A stretch of 64,000 bases of DNA from Neckera pumila (taxonomy: Eukaryota > Streptophyta > Bryopsida > Hypnales > Neckeraceae). Where the stretch lies: NCBI GenBank assembly GCA_963969595.1, contig OZ018409.1, positions 23,366,163 to 23,430,162 on the forward strand, written 5' to 3'. Shown here piece after piece: positions 25,196 to 35,277 of the stretch (its first letter is position 1; the number at the start of each line of letters is the position of its first letter). The notes under the pieces are model-generated. The model did not search any database. It was not told the DNA's origin and saw nothing but the letters and a program-made list of their open reading frames with translations. The translations under genes and the position numbers were made by a program.

Positions 25196-26470
25196 GACCT
25201 TTGGCAACTAATTACCTTTAAAGACATTATCTTTGGTAGCAATTCTATCATTCTCATTTTGCATAAGTTGCATATGAATTAAGGATCCTTTAAAGACATT
25301 ACTAGTGGTAACAAGTGCAATCACCGTGTCATTTTGCAAAAGTTGTGCATAAATTAGAGGTCCTTTAACAACAATACCTTTGCTAGCAAGTGTGATCACT
25401 ATCATTTTGCAAAAGTTGCATATAACTTACGAGTCCTTCAACAACTTACTTTTGCTAGCAAGTGTAATTGTTGTTATTTTGGAGAAGTTGCGTACAACTT
25501 ACGATTCCACTTGGTCATATCTGCACTAGCCCTAAATCCAATCTAAAATTTAAACTTAGAACCAAATCTGGCATAAGTTACCCTTTTTTTAGACAATACC
25601 ATTGATAGCAAGTGCAATCACTCTCATTTTATAAAAGTTGTGTACAAGTTACAATTACACATGGTCAAATATGCACCAATCCCAAATCCAATTCTAAATT
25701 TAGATTTAGAGCCAAATCCACAAGTCACTCTTTTAAAGATAGTAGCTCTAATATCAAGTGCAATCACTATCATTTCGCAAAAGTTGCATACAAGTTACAA
25801 GTCCTTTATCTTTGGCAGCAATTCTATCATTGTCATTTTGCAAAAGTTGCGTACAAGTTACCAGTCCTTTACCTTTGGCAGCAATTCTATCCTTGTTGTT
25901 TTGCAGAAGTTGCGTACAAGTTACAAATCCTTTATCTTTGGCAACTGTCATTTTGCAAGAGTTGCGTATAGGTTATAGGTCCTTTCCCTTTGGCAGCAAC
26001 TCTATCACTGTCATTTTGCACAAATTGCATACAAGTTATAGGTCCTTTATCTTTGCCAGCAATTCTACCACTGTCGTTTTATAGAAGTTGCATACAAGTT
26101 ACAAGGTCCTTTATCTTAGGCAACAATTCTATCACTCTCATTTTGCAAAAGTTGTGTATAAATTATGGATCCTTTACAGACATTATCTTTGGTAACAATT
26201 CTATCACTCTCATTTTGGAGAAGTTGTATACAAATCATAGGTCCTTTAACGACAATATCTTTGATAGCAAGTGCAATCACTGTCATTTTGCAAGAAGTTG
26301 TGTACAAGTTACAGGTCCTTTAACAACATTACCTTTGATACAACTAAGTTCAACCATTGTCATTTTGCAAAAGTTGCATACGAGTTACAGTTCCACTTGG
26401 TCATATCTGCACTAACCCCAAATCCCATTTCAAATTTAGATTTACAATCAAATCCACCAATCGCCCGTTT
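25196..26470. repeat. 63-bp-period minisatellite-like array
   Basis: Diverged repeats of a unit containing 'ttttgcaaaagttgcgtaca' and 'cctttatctttggcagcaa'. Three successive anchors at 25781, 25844 and 25907 are each 63 bp apart, while other spacings vary. Three interspersed segments near 25503, 25655 and 26395 carry a second motif ('ccaaatccaattctaaatt' type). Because 63 is a multiple of three, several frames stay open on both strands. The resulting 60- to 141-codon frames are mutually overlapping and I do not call them genes. A related segment lies inverted at 38284-38520. Confidence 0.8.
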
Positions 26471-27223
26471 CCTATAATAAGTTTTAAGAAACATTGTGTA
26501 AAATCCCAAGGAAAACAAGGATAATAATCTTTTGAAGAATTTAAAAATAAAGTGCGTAGAATGAAAAACAAAGGACTTGGTTCAACAAACCAAGTTCAAA
26601 GAAAAAACATGAGCAACTCCATCAACCCCATAACAACACAACAAGCCTAAAAGTGTCCAATGGATGACAAAGAATCCTAACTTCTATTTCAAGACCCAAA
26701 GTTCTTTGAAATTTCGTGTGAAAAGGGGGAGGTTTCCCACAATAGTTCACCCTCCAACGACTGCTTGCTCTTGAATCTTATTTTTTTAAGCAAATGATTC
26801 ACGCGGTACCGAAAATAAAAGACATTTTCCACGAGCACCAGCCCAGCGCTCCAAGGTTTACCTAAAAGAGATAACTGAAGTCTAACTTCTCAAAACTTCG
26901 GTAAGGTAAGGTAGCTTCTGGGGAAGCAAAGCCTCCGAGTCCCTTCCTTCCCCCAAATTCCCAATTCAAGCCGGCTTCAAGCCATGTGGGGGAGACCAAC
27001 AGCTCAGATTGAATGTGCTGAACTGAAGATCATTAGTAGCCTGACAATAAGGTAACTACACCTAAAACCAACCGTGTTCTAATTGCAACCCCTATCTAGG
27101 AAGGATTGACATGTTGCTTGAAGTATGTTCTACTGTCAATGATGAGTTAGGTAGGCTTAAATGGTCGCTTTAAGAGCATACTACCTTAACCATCAGCATT
27201 GCGTCCGGGCCTCACTCTGCAAC
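26471..27223. other. Non-coding spacer
   Basis: No gene, RNA or element recognised. Composition is mixed, with a purine-rich and GC-richer part at 26.8-27.0 kb. Confidence 0.4.
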
Positions 27224-27493
27224 GCAGGGCGTTAAATCCCCCCGTCCTTGGTGGCCCAGCAGGATAAATTCGGGTTTCTCAAAGATAAAAGTAAATAAAA
27301 AATTATCCCCCTATATGTGAGTCGTGTCTCGGGATAATTACTAGCCCCTCTAGCTAATTTGGGGTCTCTCATTGTAAATATGAATTTAGGTTTTGAAAAA
27401 AAAAAAGGTTTTGACAAATAAAAAATTCCAATGTTTTTCCAGGGTAAATTGGCCCGCGGGGCCCACAAAGGACGGGGGGATTTAACGTCCTGC
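27224..27493. repeat. 270-bp inverted-repeat element
   Basis: The left end is GCAGGGCGTTAAATCCCCCC followed by GTCCTTGGTGG. The right end, read on the other strand, is GCAGGACGTTAAATCCCCCC followed by GTCCTTTGTGG. The terminal repeats are about 30 bp with two or three mismatches. The interior is non-coding and resembles 50807-51211 ('ctaatttggggtctct...attg' and 'gacaaataaaaaattcc'). A 234-codon minus-strand frame (27936-27232) runs through this element and the hairpin next door, and is not a credible gene. Confidence 0.65.
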
Positions 27494-27812
27494 CTCCCCA
27501 ACTCCAACTCCTCCCAGTTAGGCCAGTACCTTCCCTTCCCTTCCCTTATTATTCTCAGTGAATTGCGGAAGAAGTAAGAATAAGAGTCCGTCAGACCTGG
27601 GTTCCTTTTGGGGTTTTTTTTTACACAAAATGAAACGAAATTCCATTGCAAGGGAATGTCAGACCAGTTGTTGTTTTTGCTTTTTCTTACACAAATGAAA
27701 CGAAATTCCATCTGCGTGCTTTTGCTTCCTGCCTGCCTGCCTGCCTTGTGGGTCTCCATGTCACCGACCCAAAGGGGGTGATCGATGGTGGGCTCCCATG
27801 GAAATAAATACG

Positions 27813-28110
27813 TATAGAGCAATGCCCAAGGAGGAGGGCATTTCAGGAAATAAAGGGCCGACGAGGAAGGCAGAGCCCGACGAGGAGGCCCTTTATTTCC
27901 TGAAATGCCCGACGACGAGAGGCCATTGTCCGACATAAACCACGAGCATCACAAGCAAAAGAGGATGAATATCGGGGATGAAAAATCAAAACCGGATGAG
28001 GGATCCGTAATGCCCAATTACGCAGGAAATCCCGCGCAATCGGGCATTACGCTGCAGAAGCCTCCCCGCAAATGTATGGGGAAATTCCTGCGAGTGGTTT
28101 CCACAACAAA
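27813..28110. repeat. Diverged repeat pair, member 1 (partner at 30179-30393)
   Basis: Begins 'gtatagagcaatgccc' and shares with 30179-30393 the series 'aaaccacga', 'agaggatga', 'ccggatgagg(g)atccgtaat' and 'gcagaagc...ggggaaattcc'. Inside is a short hairpin, CGTAATGCCC at 28006-28015 pairing with GGGCATTACG at 28042-28051. Member 1 additionally holds the perfect hairpin at 27836-27910. It is non-coding, and the class of element is unknown. Confidence 0.55.
27836..27910. repeat. Perfect 24-bp inverted repeat with 27-bp loop
   Basis: Arms 27836-27859 (GGGCATTTCAGG then AAATAAAGGGCC) and 27887-27910 are exact reverse complements. The loop holds two copies of CCGACGAGG-like sequence, and CCGACGACG follows the right arm. 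Exact arms imply a recent origin or maintenance. It lies within the longer repeat 27813-28110 and is absent from its partner. Confidence 0.85.
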
Positions 28111-28380
28111 ACAGAACACAAGCAGACAAGACTCACCTGTGAGTGCGTTTCCACATTCTCCCATTGATACGATAGTATAAGTGAAGTTGTTATTATATTA
28201 TTACTGCGGCTTCAATCCATGCATCACCTTCCTCAACCAACCCATCTCTTCACAAAACGTACTTGCAGCCAACATCATTCCGTTTTGAACATGAAGTGAT
28301 TGAAGAACTGATCGAGCTTTTATTATAAACTTTGCACTGGAGCTGCAGCAAATAGCTTAATTAGCAGTGGTTTTCGAGAA

Positions 28381-28930
28381 TTAAGGCCGTTTTACACCAA
28401 GAGGCCGGGCCAATTTTTTGTGTCAGAGGCCAAGAATCTTGACTTCTGATTGGACAAAAGGTTCAAATCAGCCCTAACCCCTTTACACCAAGAGGCTGGG
28501 TCAATTTGGTGAATTGAATTTTTTATTCAAAAAAGACATGATCTGACATGGCCCGAGCTCGCTGAATTGGGTGCACCAAAAATGGAAGGCCAATTCTTGG
28601 CCTTGGGGCCAATGTTAGATTTCAATTAAAAAAATCGTTTTAATAAAAAACTATTTTTTTCAACTAATCATTATCGTTGGATTTTGAGCAATGGAGATTA
28701 GGACCGGCCTCTAGGTGTAAAGTGAGCCCCTCTCTCTTTCTTTTGTAGGTTTTATTGAATCAGCCCGGCTTCTTGGCCTTAAGGCCTTTACGTATGGGAA
28801 AATTGGCCCTCATTCTAGTCTTATTCTAATGGGAAGTTGAGGCCAGCCTCCAGTCCAAAAGAGGTTGAAATTTTGTGCAATTGGCTTGAAGGAGAATTGG
28901 CCCGGATTCTTGGTGTAAAGCGGCCCTTAA
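28381..28930. repeat. 550-bp TIR element flanked by TTAA
   Basis: The left end is TTAAGGCCGTTTTACACCAA. The right end, on the other strand, is TTAAGGGCCGCTTTACACCA. The match continues inward to GGGCCAATT, about 36 bp of terminal repeat with few mismatches. A third internal copy of the end motif ('cctttacaccaagaggctgg') lies near 28487. It is non-coding. The symmetric TTAA at both borders suggests a TTAA target; a TWA target (Harbinger type) is an alternative reading. Confidence 0.7.
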
Positions 28931-29420
28931 GAGAACTTCCTTTCGTGAAGCAGCCTGGTGACACTTGACAGGAGCAATGAAAGGGGAGTGCCGCCGGTTA
29001 GTTACAAGCTAGCCGGTTGATATTGAGAATTTCTGAATGAGATAGAAATGTTTAGGAAGGGGTTCCGGAAGAAAAATGAAGGTTTTTGGAAACGAGCCGA
29101 CTAGAAAAAAAAATGTTGGCATTTTGGCAAGCTGTCCTAGATATACCCACGACAAATTACCAATTGAAAGGCATTTTTTACGGCGGACAGCCGACCATGC
29201 ATATACTTCCAATTGGGCCGTCCATCCTCGCATTGATCAACGGCTGAGATTTCACCTTTCTGTTGTTGGTCACTGTCACTTTCAATCTGTCTCGCTCACT
29301 CGCAAGCAGTCTCACCCATAACAGTGTCACCTTGCTGGCTTATTGTATTTGGCTGAGTTTTCAATTTGGGTTGCTGGCTTGCTGCATTTTTGCTCCTGTA
29401 TTGCACTATCGTGCAAAATC

Positions 29421-29520
29421 GTAAACTCTGGGCGCTTGTAAACTCTGGGCGATTGTAAACTCTGGGAGTCTGGTTGTTTGTAAACTTCAGGGCCAGGGCG
29501 ATTGTAAACTCTAGGCGATG
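29421..29520. repeat. Short tandem repeat, about 17-bp unit
   Basis: Five imperfect copies of 'gtaaactctgggcgatt' occur in about 100 bp with interruptions ('agtctggttgttt', 'cagggccag'). It is non-coding. The flanks from 28.95 to 30.1 kb hold no recognised gene. Confidence 0.6.
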
Positions 29521-30178
29521 AATGCCAAGGAAATTTAAAGCCAAAAAAATGGGAAATGAATGACAAGGAAACTAAACCAAAAAAAAAAGGGAGAGGGAAT
29601 AAAAATCCCCCACCAAAATAAAAAACTGGACCCATTTTAGACATTTAAGAAAGTAGATAATTGAAATAAAAAATGGCGGCTAATTGCCTAAGTACATTAA
29701 AAAATGGAAGATATGAACCGATAAAATTTGCAATCTTTAGGCCCACATCCGAGTAAAAATAGAAAAATCCGAGAAGCTAGGAAATTGTCCGTTTCCTGTA
29801 CAGAACTCTGTGGACTGTGGACAGGAGCGGTATTGAAGGCGCAAAGATTCAGTGTCCTCACTGAGACATCATATCATTGATGTCCCAATGATGGAGACAA
29901 ACGAGACTACTTACTTACTTACTAGTAAGTTACTACGGGAAACAAGGATGGATAGTTTCATCCATTTCACTCATCCTATTGGCCATCAATCATCCCCTGG
30001 CTGCCTGCACTGGAAATCGACATGAAGATTGATGCTTATGGAGGTGTGTGTTTGGGGATGTCAGAGCAACTTCAAACCAAGCCAATGGGCTTCAATGGGC
30101 TTCAATGGGCTTCAATGGGCAAGGCCGCTTGTGAATTGATACAAGTGGCAAGCCACAACTGCCGAGCTCTGAGTCATT

Positions 30179-30393
30179 CTGTATAGGGCAATGCCCGACG
30201 ATAAGGGTATTGACCAACGTAAATCACGACTGAAAGAGGAGATAAAATTGGATGAAACGATGAGCCGGATGAAAAATCCGTAATCCCATATTATGCGTTT
30301 TTGTCTGTGTAATCGGGGATTACGGCATAGAAGCTTCTTGCCGATTGAACGGGACGGGAACTAGGAGTGGTTTACGTGGTAAACTGTTCTCCA
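30179..30393. repeat. Diverged repeat pair, member 2
   Basis: Homologous to 27813-28110 but without the long hairpin. Its internal short hairpin has different arms, CCGTAATCCC at 30278-30287 with GGGATTACGG at 30316-30325, which still pair perfectly. Just upstream (30082-30120) is a three-to-four-copy run of a 10-bp unit, 'gcttcaatgg'. Confidence 0.55.
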
Positions 30394-30490
30394 GTTTTCA
30401 GTCCACAGCCAGTCGTCCAATTTGGACTTTGGACATAAGGTAGGGAGCTCTAAAAGTTGACCCTCCTCTAAAAGCGACCACTAACAGAGA

Positions 30491-30682
30491 GGTACATTTG
30501 GCTTGCTTCAATGTACCAATAGGATACATTTGGCTTGCTTCAATGTACCAATAGGATACATTTGGCTTGCTTCAATGTACCAATAGGATACATTTGGCTT
30601 GCTTCAATGTATCAACTGGGTACATTTGGCTTGCTTCAATGTACCAACTGGGTACATTTGGCTTGCTTCAATGTACCAACTG
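30491..30682. repeat. Six-copy 32-bp tandem repeat
   Basis: Six nearly identical copies of a 32-bp unit ('tacatttggcttgcttcaat' followed by 'gtaccaataggа'-like sequence) start at 30491, 30523, 30555, 30587, 30619 and 30651. The first copies end in 'aatagg' and the later ones in 'aactgg', a sign of stepwise duplication from two variants. The 65-codon frame over it simply reads the repeat. Confidence 0.85.
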
Positions 30683-30878
30683 GATACATTTCAAGTGAGG
30701 TGGTTGCTTTTAGTGACCACTCCTACATTTGAACTTCAAAAACAATCCAAAAAATCAATGAAACGACTGGTTTAAAATGTCAATTCCATTTTTCTTCTGA
30801 AGAAAATATACTGAAAATTGTTTCAAGGAATTTAGGTTCCCACAAAATGCAATCAATCAGCTCTTAATAGGTCTCTTT

Positions 30879-31599
30879 TTAACCCCTAAAGGTCCAAGGC
30901 CTTTTTTTTGCAAAATAACGCTCAAAATTGCCATTTCTATAGCAAAGAATTCAAAAATTTGAAAACTGTTTTTTTTTTCACATCGAACCATAAGATCTCA
31001 CACCTAACTAGTATGAGAATGTGTGGAAAGAATTTCAGAATTTTTGACCACACAGATTGCAAGATATCTGTGTATAAAGTGAAAAAAAACAAATTTTTCA
31101 ATACATTGTGGGACTGGATTTTTTTACTTTGAACCTTTTTAACTTTAAATTTTTGCACTACAAAGTTTTGAGCTTTAAATGTTTATAGAAGAGAATTGAA
31201 TTGAGAATCTAGCAAAAAAAAAAAAGATTCAAAAAAAATAATTTTCATTATCAAAAAAATTGTTAAGCTGAAGTAGGTACAAGATAGAAGGAAAATCTAA
31301 AATATTAATATCTTTTATATGGAATTAAAAAGCACTAATCCCAATGGTGAGATTGTTCTAGCAGAAAAACTAAACCACGTAGAACTTTTTTTTGGAAAAA
31401 TTATAAGAAATGAATTCAAAAATGAATCCAACAAGTTATTTTTTTCAGGAAGATGCTCTAAGTGCCCGAAAAACAAGATTGTCCATAACTTTCTCATTAA
31501 AAATCCAAATGAAATGAATCAAAGCTTTCCAATTAGACAAAAATATAATCTATAAGAAATAATACTTCAAAAAAAAGAAAAAATGCAAATTTTTTTTTG

Positions 31600-31636
<37 letters not shown>

Positions 31637-31836
31637 AAACGTTTGTTTTGAGCTTATTTGGGCATAAATTTTTTTCCCAAGCACCGATTGGAAAAAAATT
31701 ATATTCCCATGAAGCTTAGCAGTTTTTCTATCTTCAAAATTTTTTTTTGGAAAACCACGACAAAAACTCAGCCCGTAGGTACTTGCCCGAAATCCCATTT
31801 GTCCCCCAAAGGGACAATGGGACTTATAGGGGTTAA
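30879..31836 (+). repeat. TTAA/CCCCTAAAGG family, copy B, most complete
   Basis: The left border is TTAACCCCTAAAGGTCC (TTAA at 30879-30882) and the right border GACTTATAGGGGTTAA (TTAA at 31833-31836), giving perfect TTAA at both ends. The interior follows copy A base for base over long stretches. It differs by a 32-nt poly-C run at 31603-31634, where copy A has 'gctgcccgctgttcc'. Length is about 958 bp. It is non-coding. Confidence 0.8.
31603..31634 (+). repeat. Poly-C homopolymer of 32 nt
   Basis: An unbroken run of C inside element copy B, where sister copies have a short mixed C-containing sequence (copy A near 1085-1098, copy C near 37035). On the other strand it is poly-G, so quadruplex or i-motif structures are possible. 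Length may be imprecise because such runs are hard to sequence. Confidence 0.9.
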
Positions 31837-32053
31837 GAGCAAACTACCTTCATCAAATTACTATAACCATGAGGTTCTGGTGTGGGTCGAAGGCTTCTAT
31901 GGGGACAGTATGAGGCTCTTGGTATGAGGCTTGGCTTTGTACTTGAATCTTGCAATGAAATCCTTCAGCTGGACTAACAAAAAATTAAATTACTGTAACT
32001 ATGTAAATTAGTGTAGTTCAGACAAGATTCAATAGCTTGTTGCATTACAAAAG

Positions 32054-32313
32054 TTTTCAGGCCTCAAGAAGGCCGTTAGTTCTATACCCCCTTTTTGCAA
32101 TTTTGGTGCAATTAAAGAATTTTTTTATATTAAAAAATTGATCTGATGTGGCACTACTTGTGCCACGTCAGGTCCAAGTCAGCGTATCTAATATTTTGAT
32201 ATTTTTTATTTTTTAATAATTTTTTTTGAAAAAAAATTAATTTTTTATTTTTCTATACTTGCACTGTCAAGGTGCCAAAAATCAGAAACTGGCGGCCTTT
32301 TGCAGGCCTTAGA
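32054..32313. repeat. 260-bp foldback element
   Basis: The ends are imperfect inverted repeats of about 30 bp: 'tttcaggcctcaagaaggcc' on the left and, on the other strand, 'ttctaaggcctgcaaaaggc' on the right. A second inverted pair lies inside ('gatgtggcac' with 'gtgccacgtc'). The ends resemble those of the 4513-4836 element. It is non-coding. Confidence 0.45.
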
Positions 32314-32650
32314 ATTTTCCTAATGACAGAATATCAATAAGAATATCAATATCCAGGTAACCCACCAGGCCACCATGTCTACACCAAATAGTGCAATTAG
32401 GTTGCTCCACACTAATTTCTCATATCTTATACTTTCAGACATGGTCACTATAGTTTGGGGCAACCTAGTTTCACTATTTTGTGTATGTTATGGAGAGTTA
32501 GTAATACAAACTTTTGCTTAATAGTCTAGTTATACACCAATAATAAAGAATTGCCCCATTTGTTTGTTCTATCTTCAACATCCATTATTTATGGTTGAAA
32601 AAATAATGAACTTTTTTATCTGGGGAATTTACCTGTAGATTTGGTACCAT

Positions 32651-33097
32651 GTAAGGTAAAGCAACCCATTGTGGTCAGATTTAGGAGGTGCCATCATCCC
32701 ATCACTGAAGTTTTTCAATTTTTTTTCCATGTGAAGACAAGTATGAGAATTTGTGAAGGCAATTGAAATCATAATTTTTAGACAGAGTATAAATTAGCTA
32801 TGAAATTCTCAAGTGTTCAGCCCAAAGAAGTCGGCAGACTACCCCAAAACCAATTGCAAGTGTATCCATAATGCTCATCTACCTCTTCTAAAGGAGACAA
32901 TTTTTTTTTATATGTGGATGGCTATAAAAAGTCACTTCCTACAATGACTTACACTGAAATTACTGCATGTTCCTAATAAGGTCACTAATTACTCCATTGA
33001 GTTTAGGTGAGATATTGATAGTAGTTAGAAAAACCACTATGGGATCATCATGTGTCCCCCATGGGTCATTTGACCAGAATGGGTTGGTTTACCTTAT
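32651..33097. repeat. 447-bp TTAA-type TIR element, copy 2
   Basis: The ends are GTAAGGTAAAGCAACCCATT and, on the right, GAATGGGTTGGTTTACCTTAT. The interior is the reverse complement of copy 1 (5821-6267), including the 'gaagacaagtatgagaat' stretch. The distance between end tetramers is again 447 bp. It is non-coding. Confidence 0.7.
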
Positions 33098-33205
33098 TTG
33101 GGCCCAAGGTGATTGTACTGAGTGCGAAGTCTTGTATTTAGAAATTCTGGGGTTCCCCTGACAAAAGGCAATGATCTCAACAATTTGGAATTTGTAGAAA
33201 AAGAA

Positions 33206-33652
33206 TTAAGGTAAAAGAACCCATTGCGATTAAATGGCCTATGATGGACACCTAACAATCCCATTGTGGTTTTTCAGACCACAATCAATGCCTTACATGG
33301 TAGTTATGGAGTAATTAGTGACCTCAATGTGTACTTCCAACTTTTCAATGTAAAATTCTTTGTAAAAATTGATTTTTTAGGTCTTCCATATTTGAAAATC
33401 TTGTGACTGCATTGGGTAGGAAGATGACCATATTGGATTCAGATTTTGTTGGTCATGAGGTAGCCTACAGCCCCCTATGGGCTGATCACTTCAAAAATTC
33501 AGAACTAATTCATACTTGGTCCAAAAAATATAATTTCAAATGTCCTCATTGTCTCTCACACTTATCTTTGTGTGAGAAAAAAATTGAAAAATTAATGGCA
33601 TGAGGGCACATTCTTAATTTTGACCGCAATGGGATCATCAACTTTACCTTAA
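33206..33652. repeat. 447-bp TTAA-type TIR element, copy 3
   Basis: Perfect TTAA at both borders (33206-33209 and 33649-33652). The ends are TTAAGGTAAAAGAACCCATT and AATGGGATCATCAACTTTAC followed by CTTAA. Length is 447 bp, in the same orientation as copy 1. It lies about 110 bp from copy 2, so two copies sit almost back to back. Confidence 0.75.
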
Positions 33653-35277
33653 CATCACATCTTCAAACCTCTACAAATTTGTTTTTTTTCGTATGATTAT
33701 GTTTTGGGAAAATGTTATAGTGCTTTGTCACTTGAGGCCACTTGTGGCTGTCGGTCTTGTATTTCACCCCAGCCTTTGCAATGAAAATTCATTTCATTTG
33801 TTTGAAAAAAATAAAAATAAAAATGTTCTAGTGATAGTTTACATTCTAGTCTAGTGGGCAAAGTGCGACAAGGGGGGTGCAAGTGTAAATAGCAATTGCA
33901 CTTTCATATGGCCCCAGAAGGTGGAGAGGATACAATAAGAATCCCCTCAAGATTGATTAGTCTCTACTAACGAGGTTGTCTACCGATATTAGTTGAAAAT
34001 TGAGCTCTTCCTTTTCCATTATCCACCCCGGCAATACAATTGGTCCCCCGTATTTTGTCTTATTATTTGAATTAGGTGTAGAGCTACCCACAAAGCGAGC
34101 ATGTAAGCATGCCCTTAGATTTGTTTTTTGGTTTGTTATAATAGGATAGCAAATTAAATTTAGACATGTGTTTTGAAATTACGATCTACTTGGTGGAAGA
34201 GTGAAACATGGCAAAGTCCTAATTAAAGTAATATTATAAATAAAAACTTTTCCAAAATGAAATTAAATATCCTATGATTAAATTTTATTTTGATATTTAT
34301 TTGTTTGCCCTTGATCACCATAACATTCTTAACCCCTGAATGCCCAAGGCATCATATTTTGGTGTCAACTAAATTTTGAAGTTAAAAAAAAAATCTTACC
34401 AAGATATTAAATTTTTAGTATTTTCTTTGTTAGTTGAATATCCTTTCAAGTCTATTATAAGCATCAAAAATATTATTTTGGAAAAAGATGTTTATGATTT
34501 TTCTATTGAAGATTTTGTACAAGAGTGTCTATTGCAAATCTTGATTTTTAAGTGTTAGGAGCTCTTAGAGATGATCCTCAAATACACTAGGTATTGGGAA
34601 AAAATCACATCGGAAATTCATTTAAAAAATTTGTAGAGTAGATTTTTAAGAAGATATTAAATGATTATATTTATGCTTGTTATGTACTTTAACTTCATAT
34701 TTTTTCATGACCTTATTTATTTCTAAATTTAGAGGATTGAGGCTTAAAATCACTTTCACAATATTAATATCCCTCAATTAAATATTATAATCTTCCAACC
34801 CATAAGTGATATTATTGTATTTTCTTTTCATATGTGATCCAGGACTTTTTTTGGCTTTCTAATGCCAGATTGCACCCAAAAAGAAGAATTTGGCTAAAAA
34901 ATAGTAAAAAAAAGTGAATTTTGTTGCCTGTAAAACTTTGAATAAAAAAAATTTGGATGAAATCGCCAAATTGTAGATGAAAACAGAATGATATATATGT
35001 GATATGTACAAATGTGATATTTTCTATCCAATAAGTAGATGAATGCTGAAATTTGGAGCACTACTTTAACATTTTATATTGTCAATTTGGCACTTCATAA
35101 AAGATGAAAAAAAAAGCCTTGACATCATCCATAACATGTCTAATTTGAATTCATATAGTTACAATTTTGAAAAATTTGATAAAATTTATCAAAACTTGGT
35201 TGAACAATCCAAGGAGCTCAAAAAAGGCCATAGACTTTCAAGATTTAAATAGAAAGGTACTTGGGAGAAAGGGGCCT
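33653..35277. other. AT-rich spacer with an isolated element end
   Basis: No gene. At 34329 there is TTAACCCCTGAATGCCC, a left-end-like sequence of the CCCCTAAAGG type. A mirror sequence, GGCATTCAAGGGTTAA, occurs far away at 4869-4888. I could not find the matching right end here. Confidence 0.4.

Noticed and set aside
25612..26415. Overlapping 108- to 141-codon frames in the 63-bp array
   Set aside because: Open frames exist in several phases and on both strands because the period is a multiple of three. No single frame is favoured.
27232..27936. 234-codon minus-strand frame
   Set aside because: It runs across an inverted-repeat element, a duplicated 'aatgaaacgaaattccat' segment and one arm of the perfect hairpin. 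It has no coherent protein features.
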